A stretch of 64,000 nt of DNA. Source: Mycobacterium sp. 3519A (lineage in GTDB: Bacteria > Actinomycetota > Actinomycetes > Mycobacteriales > Mycobacteriaceae). The translations under genes were made by a program, and so were the position numbers. The stretch spans positions 34,778 through 98,777 of the forward strand of contig NZ_OESG01000011.1 of assembly GCF_900240945.1 (NCBI RefSeq). Direction: 5' to 3'. Shown one piece after another: positions 33,786-42,533 of this stretch (positions are counted from its first letter, which is position 1; every line of letters begins with the position of its first letter). The notes beneath the pieces were generated by a model, which saw nothing but the letters and a program-made list of their open reading frames with translations, had not been told where the DNA came from and ran no database searches.

Positions 33786-34576
33786 GTGCACCGCTGAGCC
33801 GGTTGTGGTGGAACTTCCGCCACCATCCCAAGCGAGAGCTGTGGTTCGCGTGGTGGGTGATGGTGGTCTTCTATCAGCTCTACGGGGTGCTGTTCTTCCT
33901 TGTCACGCGTGTTCAGCCACCACCGAGCCCGGCCTGGAGCACCCCGATGGTCGTGCAGTGGTTCGATGCGCGCCACCACGGAATCCTCGCCGGATTCGGT
34001 GTGGTGTTCCTCATCTCGGGCATGTGCGCGCCGATGAACGCGCTGCTGGCCTACTCGATGCGGCGGATGTCGGTCAGCAAGGTGTTCGGATACTCGTATC
34101 TGATCATGTACTCGCTCAGTGCGATACCCGGCATGCTGGTGATGGCCATCGCGATGACTGTCGGCGCCCTGCGACCCGATCGCGACCCCGAACTCATCGG
34201 ATGGCTGTTCGACTTCGCTTTCCTGTCGTTCAGCGGCACCATGGGCGTGTTCATGATCGGCTCCGTGGTCTGGTTGGTCGCCATCCTGATCGACAGGAAC
34301 GGGGTGTTTCCGAAGTGGTTCGGCTATCTGGGGCTGTGCAACGCGCTGACCGAGGTCGTCGTCGCGCCGGCGTGGATCTTCCAACGCGGTGTCTTCGCCT
34401 GGAACGGAGCGATCGCGTGGTGGATCAACATGGTGGTGTTCGTCGCCTACACCGCGTGCTTCATCGTGCTGCTGCGCAGGATGATCGAACGCGAGGACTT
34501 CGGTACCGGACCGTTGCCTGACCTACCCGCCAAAACCGAGGGCAGTCAGGCGGATTCGGTGGGGGCACTGCAATGA
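33782..34576 (+). CDS. Multi-pass membrane protein of a cox-like cassette (second)
   Basis: This 264-residue protein has about six hydrophobic segments and a conserved-looking basic N-terminus (WWNFRHHPKRELWFAWWVMVVFYQLYG). It contains several His residues near the membrane (FDARHHG, NFRHHP), but no heme-copper oxidase pattern. Related in size and style to the preceding gene; the two may be paralogues. It overlaps the subunit III-like gene by 4 bp. Confidence 0.72.
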   Translation: MSAPLSRLWWNFRHHPKRELWFAWWVMVVFYQLYGVLFFLVTRVQPPPSPAWSTPMVVQWFDARHHGILAGFGVVFLISGMCAPMNALLAYSMRRMSVSKVFGYSYLIMYSLSAIPGMLVMAIAMTVGALRPDRDPELIGWLFDFAFLSFSGTMGVFMIGSVVWLVAILIDRNGVFPKWFGYLGLCNALTEVVVAPAWIFQRGVFAWNGAIAWWINMVVFVAYTACFIVLLRRMIEREDFGTGPLPDLPAKTEGSQADSVGALQ

Positions 34577-35172
34577 CGAACCTGCAGGAAGACTCCTCGA
34601 CCGACCAGGTCGACCGCGAGCAGGGCCGGTTCGTGCCGGGCCAGCCGGACATGTGGGTGTTCGTCCTGTTCGAATCGCTGCTGTTCACCGGATATTTCTC
34701 GGTCTACCTCATCGGTCGCATCCAGAACCGCGACCTGTACCTGCAGTCCCAGGCCGCGCTCGACCTGCGCTTCGGGATCTTCAACACCGTTGTGCTGCTG
34801 CTGAGTTCGTGGGCGATCGCCAGGTGTGTCCAAGCGTCTCGCGAGGGCGCGTATCGCGGTGCGCTCCGAGACGCGTTCCTGACGATCGGTCTGGGTGTGG
34901 CGTTTTTGGTGTCCAAGGTGGTGGAGTGGACCAGGGAGATCCGGCTGGGCCACACGTTCACAGAGAACGAGTTCTTCGAGCACTTCTTCTTCCTGACGTC
35001 CATCCACCTCATCCATCTGCTGATCGGCTTCATCGTGATGGGCGTCGCCGTGTACCAGTTGTGGAGCCCTGCGCGGCGCTCGCAGCAACTGGTGGAGACA
35101 TGCGCAACCTATTGGCACACCGTCGATTTCCTGTGGGTGCTGATCTTCGCGTTGATCTACGTGGTGAGGTGA
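34573..35172 (+). CDS. Cytochrome c oxidase subunit III-like protein (NorE type)
   Basis: This 199-residue membrane protein has five hydrophobic segments. GQPDMWVFVLFESLLFTGYF and FFFLTSIHLIHLLIGF, with ATYWHTVDFLWVLIFALIYVVR at the C-terminus, match subunit III of heme-copper oxidases and the NorE proteins that assist nitric oxide reductases. No subunit I or II lies nearby. It is coupled to its neighbours by a 4 bp overlap and a 3 bp gap. Function in this cassette is unknown. Confidence 0.85.
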   Translation: MTNLQEDSSTDQVDREQGRFVPGQPDMWVFVLFESLLFTGYFSVYLIGRIQNRDLYLQSQAALDLRFGIFNTVVLLLSSWAIARCVQASREGAYRGALRDAFLTIGLGVAFLVSKVVEWTREIRLGHTFTENEFFEHFFFLTSIHLIHLLIGFIVMGVAVYQLWSPARRSQQLVETCATYWHTVDFLWVLIFALIYVVR

Positions 35173-35175
35173 CCG

Positions 35176-35472
35176 ATGAGCGGAACATTCAACAAGAGGC
35201 TGGCCGTCGTCTGGCTGGTGCTCACCGTGATGACGCTGGCGTACGTGTGGTTGGACCGCTCGGCCGACGACGACGGGATGCTGAAGGCCAGCACCGTCGT
35301 CACGGTCAGCGCGATCGTCATCGCTTTGGTGAAGGTGCGCATCATCTTCCGCGAGTTCATGGAAGTCCGGCATGCCCCGGTGTTGCTGCGCCGCCTCACC
35401 GACGGCTGGGTGGTGCTGATGGCGGTGTGTCTGTTGGGCAGCTACTTCATCGGCTCGGCGGTGGTCGGTTGA
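35176..35472 (+). CDS. Cytochrome c oxidase subunit IV-like small membrane protein (NorF/COX4 type)
   Basis: This 98-residue protein has three hydrophobic segments and the segment LVKVRIIFREFMEVRHAP, characteristic of prokaryotic COX4/NorF-like proteins. It follows the subunit III-like gene by 3 bp. It is probably an assembly or stabilising partner of that protein. The operon ends here at a strong hairpin. Confidence 0.8.
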   Translation: MSGTFNKRLAVVWLVLTVMTLAYVWLDRSADDDGMLKASTVVTVSAIVIALVKVRIIFREFMEVRHAPVLLRRLTDGWVVLMAVCLLGSYFIGSAVVG

Positions 35473-35476
35473 TTCC

Positions 35477-35537
35477 GGCGAGCAGACGCAAACTCGCACA
35501 TCTTGAGTGAAAAACATGCGAGTTTGTGTCTGCTCGC
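35477..35537. repeat. Long hairpin repeat, copy 1
   Basis: GGCGAGCAGACGCAAACTCGCACA (35477-35500, described by its ends GGCGAGCAGAC and CTCGCACA) pairs with 35517-35537 (TGCGAGTTTG...CTGCTCGCC), leaving a loop of about 16 bases. It lies between the cox-like operon and the convergent AbiEi-type gene and can serve as a bidirectional terminator. The same arms recur at 36523-36581. Confidence 0.68.
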
Positions 35538-35543
35538 CGCGCG

Positions 35544-36467
35544 TCAACTGGCGATCTCAGCCCGCGACAGGTGGTGATCGATGCGTTCCGCGAGTCGCCA
35601 TGGTCGTCGCCGTATGTCGTCGACGACTATCGGGATGAGAGTCCAACCGGCCTCTTGAATACTCGCGAGCCGTGTTTTGTCTCTGACCATTTCCGACCGG
35701 CCCGCATGCCAGGCGATACTCTCGTATTCTGCGGCGACACGGTAGTCGGGCCACGCGTAATCGACACGCCACACTTCACCGTCGAGTCCAAGGATCTCGT
35801 ACTGGAGCTCAGGCAACGGCAGCCCATAGTCGATCATGATCAGTCGACCCTCGCTCTCCATGCCTGACTCCGCGCGACCGTCGGCATATGGCAACAGTTC
35901 TCGGACGCGAACGATGCCGCGGCGGCCCTTCTGCTCTCGCACAGCGCTTTCCAGCTCGATAAGGCTGCAGGCCGAAGCGTGCAGGGCTGCATCCAGCGTC
36001 GCGAGTGCACGTGGTCGGCTCAACTGGCGAGCCACCTCGACTGCAGTCCAAGCCGGGGCCGTCGCCAACCGGCCGGCAATCCGCCGCAGCGGTGCGCCCA
36101 CCCGTTGGTGCACCATCAGGCCGACAGTGGGCCGCATTCGAACGCCCGGGTCAAGGACATGAACCGCGTGGGTGTTCTCGAGGTCGAAGCCGTACAGCGC
36201 GGCGGCCGTGCCCATGCACGGGACTGCACTCTGCCCCATGTGTAGATCCAGTGCCGCCAACCGGCCGATGAGGCCTGGCTCCGAAGCGGAATAGATTCCT
36301 CTCCACACGCGAACCAGATCGCCGTTTCGAACTCGAACATCTAGTTGTTGCCGAGTCATAACCGTCAGCAATTGTGCTGTTGTGGCGAATCCGCCACACT
36401 CCTTCATCAATCTCAGGGCAGCGCTACGCATCTCATGATCGTCAGTGCCGACGTCGGCAGGGGACAC
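35544..36467 (-). CDS. AbiEi-antitoxin-like HTH plus DUF559/Vsr-like nuclease-fold protein
   Basis: The product is 307 residues. The first 90 residues resemble the AbiEi antitoxin domain (GGFATTAQLLTVMTRQQLDVRVRNGDLVRVWRGIYS, a winged HTH followed by CMGTAAALYGFDL). The last 100 resemble DUF559/Vsr-type restriction-endonuclease folds (SEGRLIMIDYGLPLPELQYEIL, VDYAWPDYRVAAEYES, with D and E candidates for the metal site). Such two-part proteins are common in mycobacteria; their function is unproven. No partner toxin gene is present. The gene is flanked by two copies of the same hairpin. Confidence 0.75.
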   Translation of the reverse strand: MSPADVGTDDHEMRSAALRLMKECGGFATTAQLLTVMTRQQLDVRVRNGDLVRVWRGIYSASEPGLIGRLAALDLHMGQSAVPCMGTAAALYGFDLENTHAVHVLDPGVRMRPTVGLMVHQRVGAPLRRIAGRLATAPAWTAVEVARQLSRPRALATLDAALHASACSLIELESAVREQKGRRGIVRVRELLPYADGRAESGMESEGRLIMIDYGLPLPELQYEILGLDGEVWRVDYAWPDYRVAAEYESIAWHAGRSEMVRDKTRLASIQEAGWTLIPIVVDDIRRRPWRLAERIDHHLSRAEIAS

Positions 36468-36522
36468 CGCAGACGCTCAATGTGGGGATGAAACGCTGCC
36501 TGTGGATAAGTTTCACTGCACT

Positions 36523-36581
36523 GAGCAGACGCGAACTCGCACAAAACTCGCAACAAAATGTGCGAGTTTGCGTCTGCTCGC
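36523..36581. repeat. Long hairpin repeat, copy 2
   Basis: GAGCAGACGCGAACTCGCACA (ends GAGCAGACGC and ACTCGCACA, 36523-36543) pairs with TGTGCGAGTTTGCGTCTGCTC (36560-36580) around a 16 base loop. The arms are the same as those of copy 1, 1 kb away, differing at only one or two bases. It lies upstream of the AbiEi-type gene and downstream of the KstD-like gene (both minus strand), in the 136 bp gap 36468-36603. No gene is seen in that gap. Confidence 0.68.
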
Positions 36582-36603
36582 GCCTGGAACAGTGCGCGGA
36601 GAA

Positions 36604-38208
36604 TTAGGCCCGATTGGCCGCCGCCAGGCCCGCGCGGTAGCCGAACACCATCGCCGGGCCCAACGTGCCACCGGCGCCGCCGTAGGCCTTGCCGGTAGCG
36701 CCCGCCATCGCGTTGCCCGCGGCGAACAGACCCGGGATGGCCGAGCCGTTCACGTGCAACACCCGGCCGTCGCGATCGGTGCGCGGGCCGCCCTTGGTGC
36801 CCATCGCGCCGATCGACACCGGCACCGCATAGTAGGGCGCCGTGTCGATGGGGCCAAGCGTCTTGCCTGCCGGGGTGGCCGCCTTGTCGTCGCCCCAGTA
36901 GCCGTCGTAAGCACTTGAGCCGCGGCCGAAGTCGGGATCGGTCTCGTGTGCGACGTTGTCGTTCCACGCCGCCAGTGTGCGCGCGAGACCGTCGGGGTCG
37001 ATGCCGGTCTTGGCGCCGAGTTCGGCGAGGCCGGCACTCGGTGAGAACCAGTCGGGGGCTTGCGCGCCGGGCAGCACGCCGAGGAAGCCATACCGCTTGA
37101 GATGCAGCGAATCGAACACGATCCACGCCGGGTCGTTGGCGTACCCGTTGCGGGGGTCGAGGTACTGGAACGGGCCCGCCATCGAGTTGTATTCACCCGC
37201 TTCGTTGAGGAACCGCTTTCCCGCCCTGTTGACGATGATGCTTCGCGGCCGGGTCCGCTCGAGGCGCACGCTGCGACTGCGCGGATGCCCCTGGAATGTG
37301 TCGTCCGGCAACTGCACGATGGGCACCCACCACGCTTCGCCCATGTTCGCGAGGTCGGCACCGTGTGCCATCGCCATGCGCAACCCGTCGCCGGTGTTGT
37401 TCGGCGGCGACACCGCGCCGCGCATCGGGCCGCGCAGATAGGCCTCGACCAGTTGCTTGTCCCACTCGAACCCGCCGGTGGCGAGCACCACGCCGCGGCG
37501 GGCCCGCACGCGAATATCGTTGCCGTCCCGCTGGATTCGTACGCCCGTGATGCCGGCGCCGTCGGCGAACAACTCGACGGCGCGGGCATTGGTCTTCGGT
37601 GCCACGCCGACGTCGAGCAGGCCCTTGAGCAGCCCGGCGACCAGCGCCGTGCCGGCCACGCAGTAGTCACCGGACTCGCTGTCCACCGCCGCATGGATAC
37701 GGGCCCTGGTCTCCGCGTCGATGCCGACGTTGCTGAAATCCGCTGGGAACGAAGTGATCCGGTCGCGCCAGTCGCCCAACCGCGCCAGATCGAACGGCTT
37801 GGCGTTCAGCGATCGACCGCCGCCTGGCCGACCGCCGGGTAGCTCCGGCTTGTAATCGGGGAAGCCCTCGGCGATCTCGAACTGCAACTCGCTGTGTGCC
37901 TCGACGTAATCCAGCATATCGGCGCCGGTTTGCACGAACGTCTGCATCAGCTCGTCGTCCATATAGCCGAGCGACTGCGCACGCAGGTACGCCGTCGCGT
38001 CCTCGACCGGCAACTCACCGTCGGCCGAACGCGAATGCGCCGGAATCCACACGATGCCACCGGAAACCGCCGTCGTACCGCCGACGGTAGCCGCCTTCTC
38101 GAACACCTCGACCGACGCCCCGCTGCTCGCCGCGGTCAGCGCAGCCGTCAATCCCGCGCCACCGCTGCCCAACACGACCACGTCGACGTCGGCGTCCCAG
38201 TCGTTCAC
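36604..38208 (-). CDS. KstD-like FAD-dependent oxidoreductase
   Basis: This 534-residue protein of the fumarate reductase/KstD flavoprotein family has an N-terminal FAD loop VVVLGSGGAGLTAA (GSGGAG at 14-19), TTAVSGGIVWIP, VLATGGFEWD, and the C-terminal FAD motif GRVLHVNGSAIPGLFAAGNAMAG with the KAYGGAGGTLGPAMVFG closing segment. Family members introduce a double bond next to a ketone in steroids or other alicyclic ketones. No signal peptide. It lies downstream of IclR on the same strand with a hairpin between; a second homologue is encoded at 42526. Confidence 0.86.
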   Translation of the reverse strand: MNDWDADVDVVVLGSGGAGLTAALTAASSGASVEVFEKAATVGGTTAVSGGIVWIPAHSRSADGELPVEDATAYLRAQSLGYMDDELMQTFVQTGADMLDYVEAHSELQFEIAEGFPDYKPELPGGRPGGGRSLNAKPFDLARLGDWRDRITSFPADFSNVGIDAETRARIHAAVDSESGDYCVAGTALVAGLLKGLLDVGVAPKTNARAVELFADGAGITGVRIQRDGNDIRVRARRGVVLATGGFEWDKQLVEAYLRGPMRGAVSPPNNTGDGLRMAMAHGADLANMGEAWWVPIVQLPDDTFQGHPRSRSVRLERTRPRSIIVNRAGKRFLNEAGEYNSMAGPFQYLDPRNGYANDPAWIVFDSLHLKRYGFLGVLPGAQAPDWFSPSAGLAELGAKTGIDPDGLARTLAAWNDNVAHETDPDFGRGSSAYDGYWGDDKAATPAGKTLGPIDTAPYYAVPVSIGAMGTKGGPRTDRDGRVLHVNGSAIPGLFAAGNAMAGATGKAYGGAGGTLGPAMVFGYRAGLAAANRA

Positions 38209-38233
38209 GTCGGACTCCCTTCGTTACGCATGC

Positions 38234-38288
38234 TGAACGTGAGCTTGTGTTCGAAAAATCTCCGAGATTTCACACATGAGCTCACGTT
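38234..38288. terminator. Hairpin between IclR and KstD-like genes
   Basis: GAACGTGAGCTTGTGT (38234-38249) pairs imperfectly with ACACATGAGCTCACGTTC (38270-38287), with an inner AAATCTCCGAGATTT stem. It follows the IclR stop and precedes the KstD-like start on the minus strand, so it may terminate IclR transcripts. Confidence 0.55.
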
Positions 38289-38299
38289 CGACGACCCCT

Positions 38300-38995
38300 T
38301 CAGCTGAGAATTGCGGATAGTTCGTCGGCGGCCTTGAGGACGGCGTCTCTGCCGTCGATGACGACATCCTCACGATGCGAGATCAGGTTGATGCACGTCG
38401 GCGGTGAGGGCGGCTTACGCCGCACCGGCACGGCGAGCCCGTACGTGTTCGGCTCGACCTCACCGTGGGTGATCACCCAACCTTGTTGACGGGCAAGAGG
38501 AACCAGATCCCGTTCGCCAGGCCGCGGCGGCATGCTGGCGAGCAGCGCGATCCCCGCCGCGCCGCGTTCCAGCGGATATCGACTGCCCTCGTGGAACGAC
38601 AGTTGATAGAAGACGTTGCTCGGCACGATCACCGCGATCGCCACCTGCTGATCACCCTCGGCGACCAGTAACGACACCGTCGTGCCGAGTTCGTCGGCCA
38701 GTTTGCGCAGCGTCGGCACACTCAACTGCCGGACATTGTTGTCGAACGACGCCCCCAGCACGGCCAGTCCGGTGCCCGACCGGTACCGGCCGTCTTCGCC
38801 CTTGGCCACCATGCGGAACTGCGCGAGCGTGTTGAGCAACCGGTACGCGATCGTGCGGTGAACGCCGATGTCGTCGGCGACCTGCTGAACCGTCAAACCA
38901 GTTCGCGCGGCGGCGACCAGTTGCAGCGCGGCCAACCCTCTGGCCAGGGTCTGCGAGCCGGGCGCACCGTTGGGCGCTTGGCCCTCGGAGACCAT
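38300..38995 (-). CDS. IclR family transcriptional regulator
   Basis: This 231-residue protein has the winged HTH (GLTVQQVADDIGVHRTIAYRLLNTLAQFRMV, about 33-65) and a C-terminal effector domain (YPLERGAAGIALLASMPP). It diverges from the meta-cleavage operon at 39129, so it is the obvious candidate regulator of that operon. IclR proteins in aromatic catabolism usually respond to a pathway acid. The intergenic region 38996-39128 holds a palindrome pair. Confidence 0.88.
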   Translation of the reverse strand: MVSEGQAPNGAPGSQTLARGLAALQLVAAARTGLTVQQVADDIGVHRTIAYRLLNTLAQFRMVAKGEDGRYRSGTGLAVLGASFDNNVRQLSVPTLRKLADELGTTVSLLVAEGDQQVAIAVIVPSNVFYQLSFHEGSRYPLERGAAGIALLASMPPRPGERDLVPLARQQGWVITHGEVEPNTYGLAVPVRRKPPSPPTCINLISHREDVVIDGRDAVLKAADELSAILS

Positions 38996-39049
38996 GGCGG
39001 CCCCTTCCTTGACAGATTAAGTCCGCGAGAGTGATGCTCTGACTATAGT

Positions 39050-39108
39050 GCACATGATTGTGCGATAAATGAGCAGAGTGCTTACAAAATACGAGAATCA
39101 CATTCTCG
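39050..39108. promoter_or_regulatory. Two candidate operators upstream of the meta-cleavage operon
   Basis: GCACA-TGAT-TGTGC (39050-39063) is a perfect short palindrome. CGAGAATCACATTCTCG (39092-39108) has perfect 7 bp arms and a 3 bp spacer and belongs to the set at 23737 and 30359. It is 20 bp before the GTG of the first operon gene. The first site may bind IclR, the second an unidentified regulator shared with the mutase cluster. Confidence 0.62.
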
Positions 39109-39128
39109 GAGTCAAGAGAGGGTGACGA

Positions 39129-39992
39129 GTGGCGGAGCACGAGAGCGTGTGGAGTGACCTGCAGGGCGTCCCCTTCTCGCAGGGGTTCCTCGACGCGGGC
39201 GGAGTGCGCACCCGCTACCTGCACGCCGGTGACCCGGCGAACCCCGCACTGGTGTTCCTGCACGGGTCGGGCGGGCACGCCGAGGCGTATGTGCGCAATC
39301 TGGAGGCCCACGCCGAGCACTTCTCCACCTGGTCGATCGACATGCTGGGCCACGGCTACACCGACAAGCCCGGTCACCCGCTGGAGGTGAGCCACTACGT
39401 CGACCACTTGATGGCGTTCCTCTACGCGATCGGCGCCGAGCGTGCGCACATCAGCGGCGAGTCGCTCGGCGGCTGGGTCGCCGCGCGCGCCGCCGTCGAC
39501 CACCCGGACCGGATCCACCGACTGGTGCTCAATACCGCGGGCGGGTCACAAGCCGACCCCGAGGTGATGAAGCGGATCATCACCTTGTCGATGGCCGCCG
39601 CCGAGGACCCCACGTGGGAGACCGTGCAGGCCCGCATCAAGTGGCTGATGGCCGACAAGTCCAAGGGTTACGACGACATCGTCGCGAGCAGGCAACGCAT
39701 CTATCGACAGCCGGGATTCGCCGCGGCGATGAAAGACATCATGGCGCTGCAGGATCCGGAGATCCGGGCGCGGAATCTGCTCGGCCCCGCCGAGTACGGG
39801 TCGATCACCGCGCCGACCCTGGTGGTGTGGACCAGTGACGATCCGACGGCCGACGTCGAGGAGGGTCGTCGCATCGCGTCGATGATCCCCGGCGCCCGGT
39901 TCGAGGTCATGCCGGGCTGTGGGCACTGGCCCCAGTACGAGGATCCCAAGACGTTCAACGCACTGCATCTCGACTTCCTGCAGGGGCGCTGA
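39129..39992 (+). CDS. Alpha/beta hydrolase (MhpC/HsaD-like, meta-cleavage product hydrolase)
   Basis: This 287-residue protein has the nucleophile in SGESLGGW, the acid in [11 protein letters not shown] and the histidine in [29 protein letters not shown] forms the oxyanion loop. The family hydrolyses C-C bonds of ring-cleavage products. It is the first gene of the operon (GTG start 39129), immediately followed by MhpA- and MhpB-like genes, which supports this role over a general esterase. Confidence 0.87.
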   Translation: MAEHESVWSDLQGVPFSQGFLDAGGVRTRYLHAGDPANPALVFLHGSGGHAEAYVRNLEAHAEHFSTWSIDMLGHGYTDKPGHPLEVSHYVDHLMAFLYAIGAERAHISGESLGGWVAARAAVDHPDRIHRLVLNTAGGSQADPEVMKRIITLSMAAAEDPTWETVQARIKWLMADKSKGYDDIVASRQRIYRQPGFAAAMKDIMALQDPEIRARNLLGPAEYGSITAPTLVVWTSDDPTADVEEGRRIASMIPGARFEVMPGCGHWPQYEDPKTFNALHLDFLQGR

Positions 39993-39994
39993 CG

Positions 39995-41665
39995 ATGAGC
40001 AACCGGGCGGACGTCGTCATCGTCGGGGCCGGGCCCGTCGGCCTTACCCTGGCCAACATCCTTGGCCTGCAGGGTGTTCGGACTCTGGTGGTCGACGAAC
40101 GGCCGTCGTTGATCGACTACCCCCGCGGCGTCGGACTCGACGACGAAGCCATTCGCACCTTCCAGTCGATCGGTCTGGTCGACCGCATCCTGCCGCACAC
40201 CGTGCCCAACCAGATCCTGCGGTTCTTCGACGCCAAACGCCGACTGTTGGCGGAGATGGCGCCACCTGATGCGCGGTTCGGATGGCCGAAGCGCAACGGC
40301 TTCGTGCAACCGATGGTGGACGCCGAACTGCTCTCCGGCCTGGACCGGTTTGACCACGTCGAGGTGTGGTGGAACAGGCGGATGGAGTCCTGCAGCGAAA
40401 ACACCGACGGCGTGACCGTCGGATTCGCGGACGGCAGTGAGCCCGTACGCGCACGGTACGTCGTCGGATGCGACGGCGGCCGAAGCGTCACCCGGCATCT
40501 GATGGGGGTGTCGTTCGACGGCACCACATCGTCGACGCGCTGGCTGGTCATCGACTGCGCCAATGATCCGCTCGGTCATCCCAACAGTGAAGTGGGTGCC
40601 GACCCCGCGCGGCCATACGTCTCGATCTCGATCGCGCACGGAATTCGCCGCTTCGAGTTCATGATTCACGCCGACGAGTCCGACGCGATGGCCGAGGATC
40701 CGGCCTTCGTCAGGCGCATGCTTTCGCAACTGGTACCGCATCCGGAGCGCGTCGACATCATCCGGCACCGCGTCTACACCCACCATTCCCGCATCGCCGG
40801 GGCGTTCCGCAAGGGCAGGCTGATGCTGGCAGGCGACGCCGCGCACCTGATGCCGGTGTGGCAGGGGCAGGGCTACAACAGCGGCATCCGCGATGCCGCC
40901 AACCTGGGCTGGAAGCTGGCGGCGGTGGTCAACGGCCACGCCGGCGACGGGCTGCTCGACACCTATGACGTCGAACGCCGCAAGCACGCGCGCGCGATGA
41001 TCGACCTGTCCACCCTTGTGGGGCGGGTCATTTCGCCGACGAATCGGCGGGTGGCCGCGCTGCGTGACCGTGTCATCCACGCGGCTTCGGTGGTGCCAAC
41101 GCTCAAGCGGTACATCCTCGAGATGCGGTTCAAGCCGATGCCGCGCTACCAGGAGGGCGCGGTGTTCCACACGGGCGGGGAGACCTCGCCGACGGGGACG
41201 CTGTTCATCCAGCCGCGGGTGGACACCCGCGACGCGCAGAACGTCCTGCTCGACGACGTGCTCAGTCCCGGGTTCGCCGTGTTGTGCTGGAGCAACAATC
41301 CGCGCGCATTCCTTGGCGACGACGTGTTCGACCGGTGGAAAGCGTTGGGAGCCACATTCGTTGCCGCCCGGCCGATGACGCAACTGCACTGGACCGGACA
41401 CGACGATCCCGACGTCGTGATCGTCGGGGACCGCACCGGTGCGCTGAAGTCATGGTTCGACACCTACACCGACTCCGTGTTGTTCCTGCGGCCCGACCGC
41501 TGCATCGCGGCAGCGTGCATCGCCCAACGCGCGGCCGATGTGTCCGAGTCGCTTTTCAAGGTTCTCTGTCTGACCCCGGGAGGAGGTAACGGTGCCACTC
41601 GCCCTCTGCTGTATGTCGCACAGCCCACTGCTGAATCTTCCGGGACCGTCGCAGGATCTCCTTGA
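39995..41665 (+). CDS. mhpA: MhpA-like FAD aromatic hydroxylase
   Basis: This 556-residue class A flavoprotein has [18 protein letters not shown] (FAD loop), [14 protein letters not shown], and [31 protein letters not shown] (GD motif). It matches 3-(3-hydroxyphenyl)propionate hydroxylase and adds an ortho hydroxyl to a phenol using NAD(P)H and O2. The aromatic side chain is unknown. The last 74 bp overlap MhpB in a different frame, although the start of MhpB is well placed after AGGAGGT, so the overlap is real or the C-terminus of this protein is longer than needed. Confidence 0.88.
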   Translation: MSNRADVVIVGAGPVGLTLANILGLQGVRTLVVDERPSLIDYPRGVGLDDEAIRTFQSIGLVDRILPHTVPNQILRFFDAKRRLLAEMAPPDARFGWPKRNGFVQPMVDAELLSGLDRFDHVEVWWNRRMESCSENTDGVTVGFADGSEPVRARYVVGCDGGRSVTRHLMGVSFDGTTSSTRWLVIDCANDPLGHPNSEVGADPARPYVSISIAHGIRRFEFMIHADESDAMAEDPAFVRRMLSQLVPHPERVDIIRHRVYTHHSRIAGAFRKGRLMLAGDAAHLMPVWQGQGYNSGIRDAANLGWKLAAVVNGHAGDGLLDTYDVERRKHARAMIDLSTLVGRVISPTNRRVAALRDRVIHAASVVPTLKRYILEMRFKPMPRYQEGAVFHTGGETSPTGTLFIQPRVDTRDAQNVLLDDVLSPGFAVLCWSNNPRAFLGDDVFDRWKALGATFVAARPMTQLHWTGHDDPDVVIVGDRTGALKSWFDTYTDSVLFLRPDRCIAAACIAQRAADVSESLFKVLCLTPGGGNGATRPLLYVAQPTAESSGTVAGSP

Positions 41666-42533
41666 CGACATCGAATCCGCGCTCGCCAGGGCGCGTGACT
41701 TCGTCGCCGCCTACGACCCCGAACTCGTCGTCATCTTCTCCCCGGACCACTACAACGGGTTCTTCTACCGGACGATGCCGCCGTTCTGCATCGGCACCGC
41801 GGCCCAGGGCGTCGGCGACTACGGCACCCACGCCGGCCCGCTCGACGTGCCTGCGGACATCGCGACCGAATGCGCCAGGGCTGTGCTGGAATCCGGTGTC
41901 GACGTGGCGATCTCGGCCAGCATGGACGTCGACCACGGCACGGTGCAGCCGTTGCAGAAGCTGTTCGGCGACGCGACCGCACGGCCGGTGATCCCGATCT
42001 TCATCAACTCGGTCGCAACGCCGCTGGGCCCGCTGCGCCGGGTGCGTGCGCTGGGTGCCGCCGTCGGCACATACGCGGCGACGCTCGGCAAGCGTGTATT
42101 GCTCGTCGGATCCGGTGGGCTGTCCCATGATCCGCCGGTGCCGACGCTGGCCACCGCGCCGCCCGCGGCACTGGACCGGATCGTGCACGGCCAGCCGATG
42201 ACAGCCGAGCAGCGGCAAGCCCGCCAGGTCGCGGTCATGGAGGCCGCGCGTGAGTTCGCGGGCGGCCATGGGCCCCTTCAGCCGCTCAACCCGGACTGGG
42301 ACCACGCGTTCCTCGAATTGCTGGACACCAACCGGCTTGCCGACGTCGACGCCTGGTCGAACAGCTGGATCGAAAAGGAGGCCGGCCACTCGGCCCACGA
42401 AATCCGCACCTGGGTGGCGGCATTCGGCGCCCTTTCCGCTCACGGCCGGTACGCGACGAAGGACCGCTTCTACCGGGCGGCTCCCGAATTGATCGCGGGG
42501 TTCGCGATCCGAACGGCGGTGCTGGATGTCTGA
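41592..42533 (+). CDS. mhpB: Class III extradiol dioxygenase (MhpB-like)
   Basis: This 313-residue protein of the LigB fold has [22 protein letters not shown] and [10 protein letters not shown], with HGTVQPL later, giving the histidines for Fe(II). It cleaves a 2,3-dihydroxyphenylpropanoate-type catechol meta to the hydroxyls. A perfect Shine-Dalgarno sequence AGGAGGT lies at 41581-41587, five bases before the GTG. The gene is 74 bp inside the MhpA frame and 8 bp into the next gene. Confidence 0.9.
   Translation: MPLALCCMSHSPLLNLPGPSQDLLDDIESALARARDFVAAYDPELVVIFSPDHYNGFFYRTMPPFCIGTAAQGVGDYGTHAGPLDVPADIATECARAVLESGVDVAISASMDVDHGTVQPLQKLFGDATARPVIPIFINSVATPLGPLRRVRALGAAVGTYAATLGKRVLLVGSGGLSHDPPVPTLATAPPAALDRIVHGQPMTAEQRQARQVAVMEAAREFAGGHGPLQPLNPDWDHAFLELLDTNRLADVDAWSNSWIEKEAGHSAHEIRTWVAAFGALSAHGRYATKDRFYRAAPELIAGFAIRTAVLDV

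Noticed and set aside
35544..36467. A full toxin-antitoxin pair around the AbiEi-like gene
   Set aside because: No second gene fits beside it; both sides are hairpins and unrelated genes.
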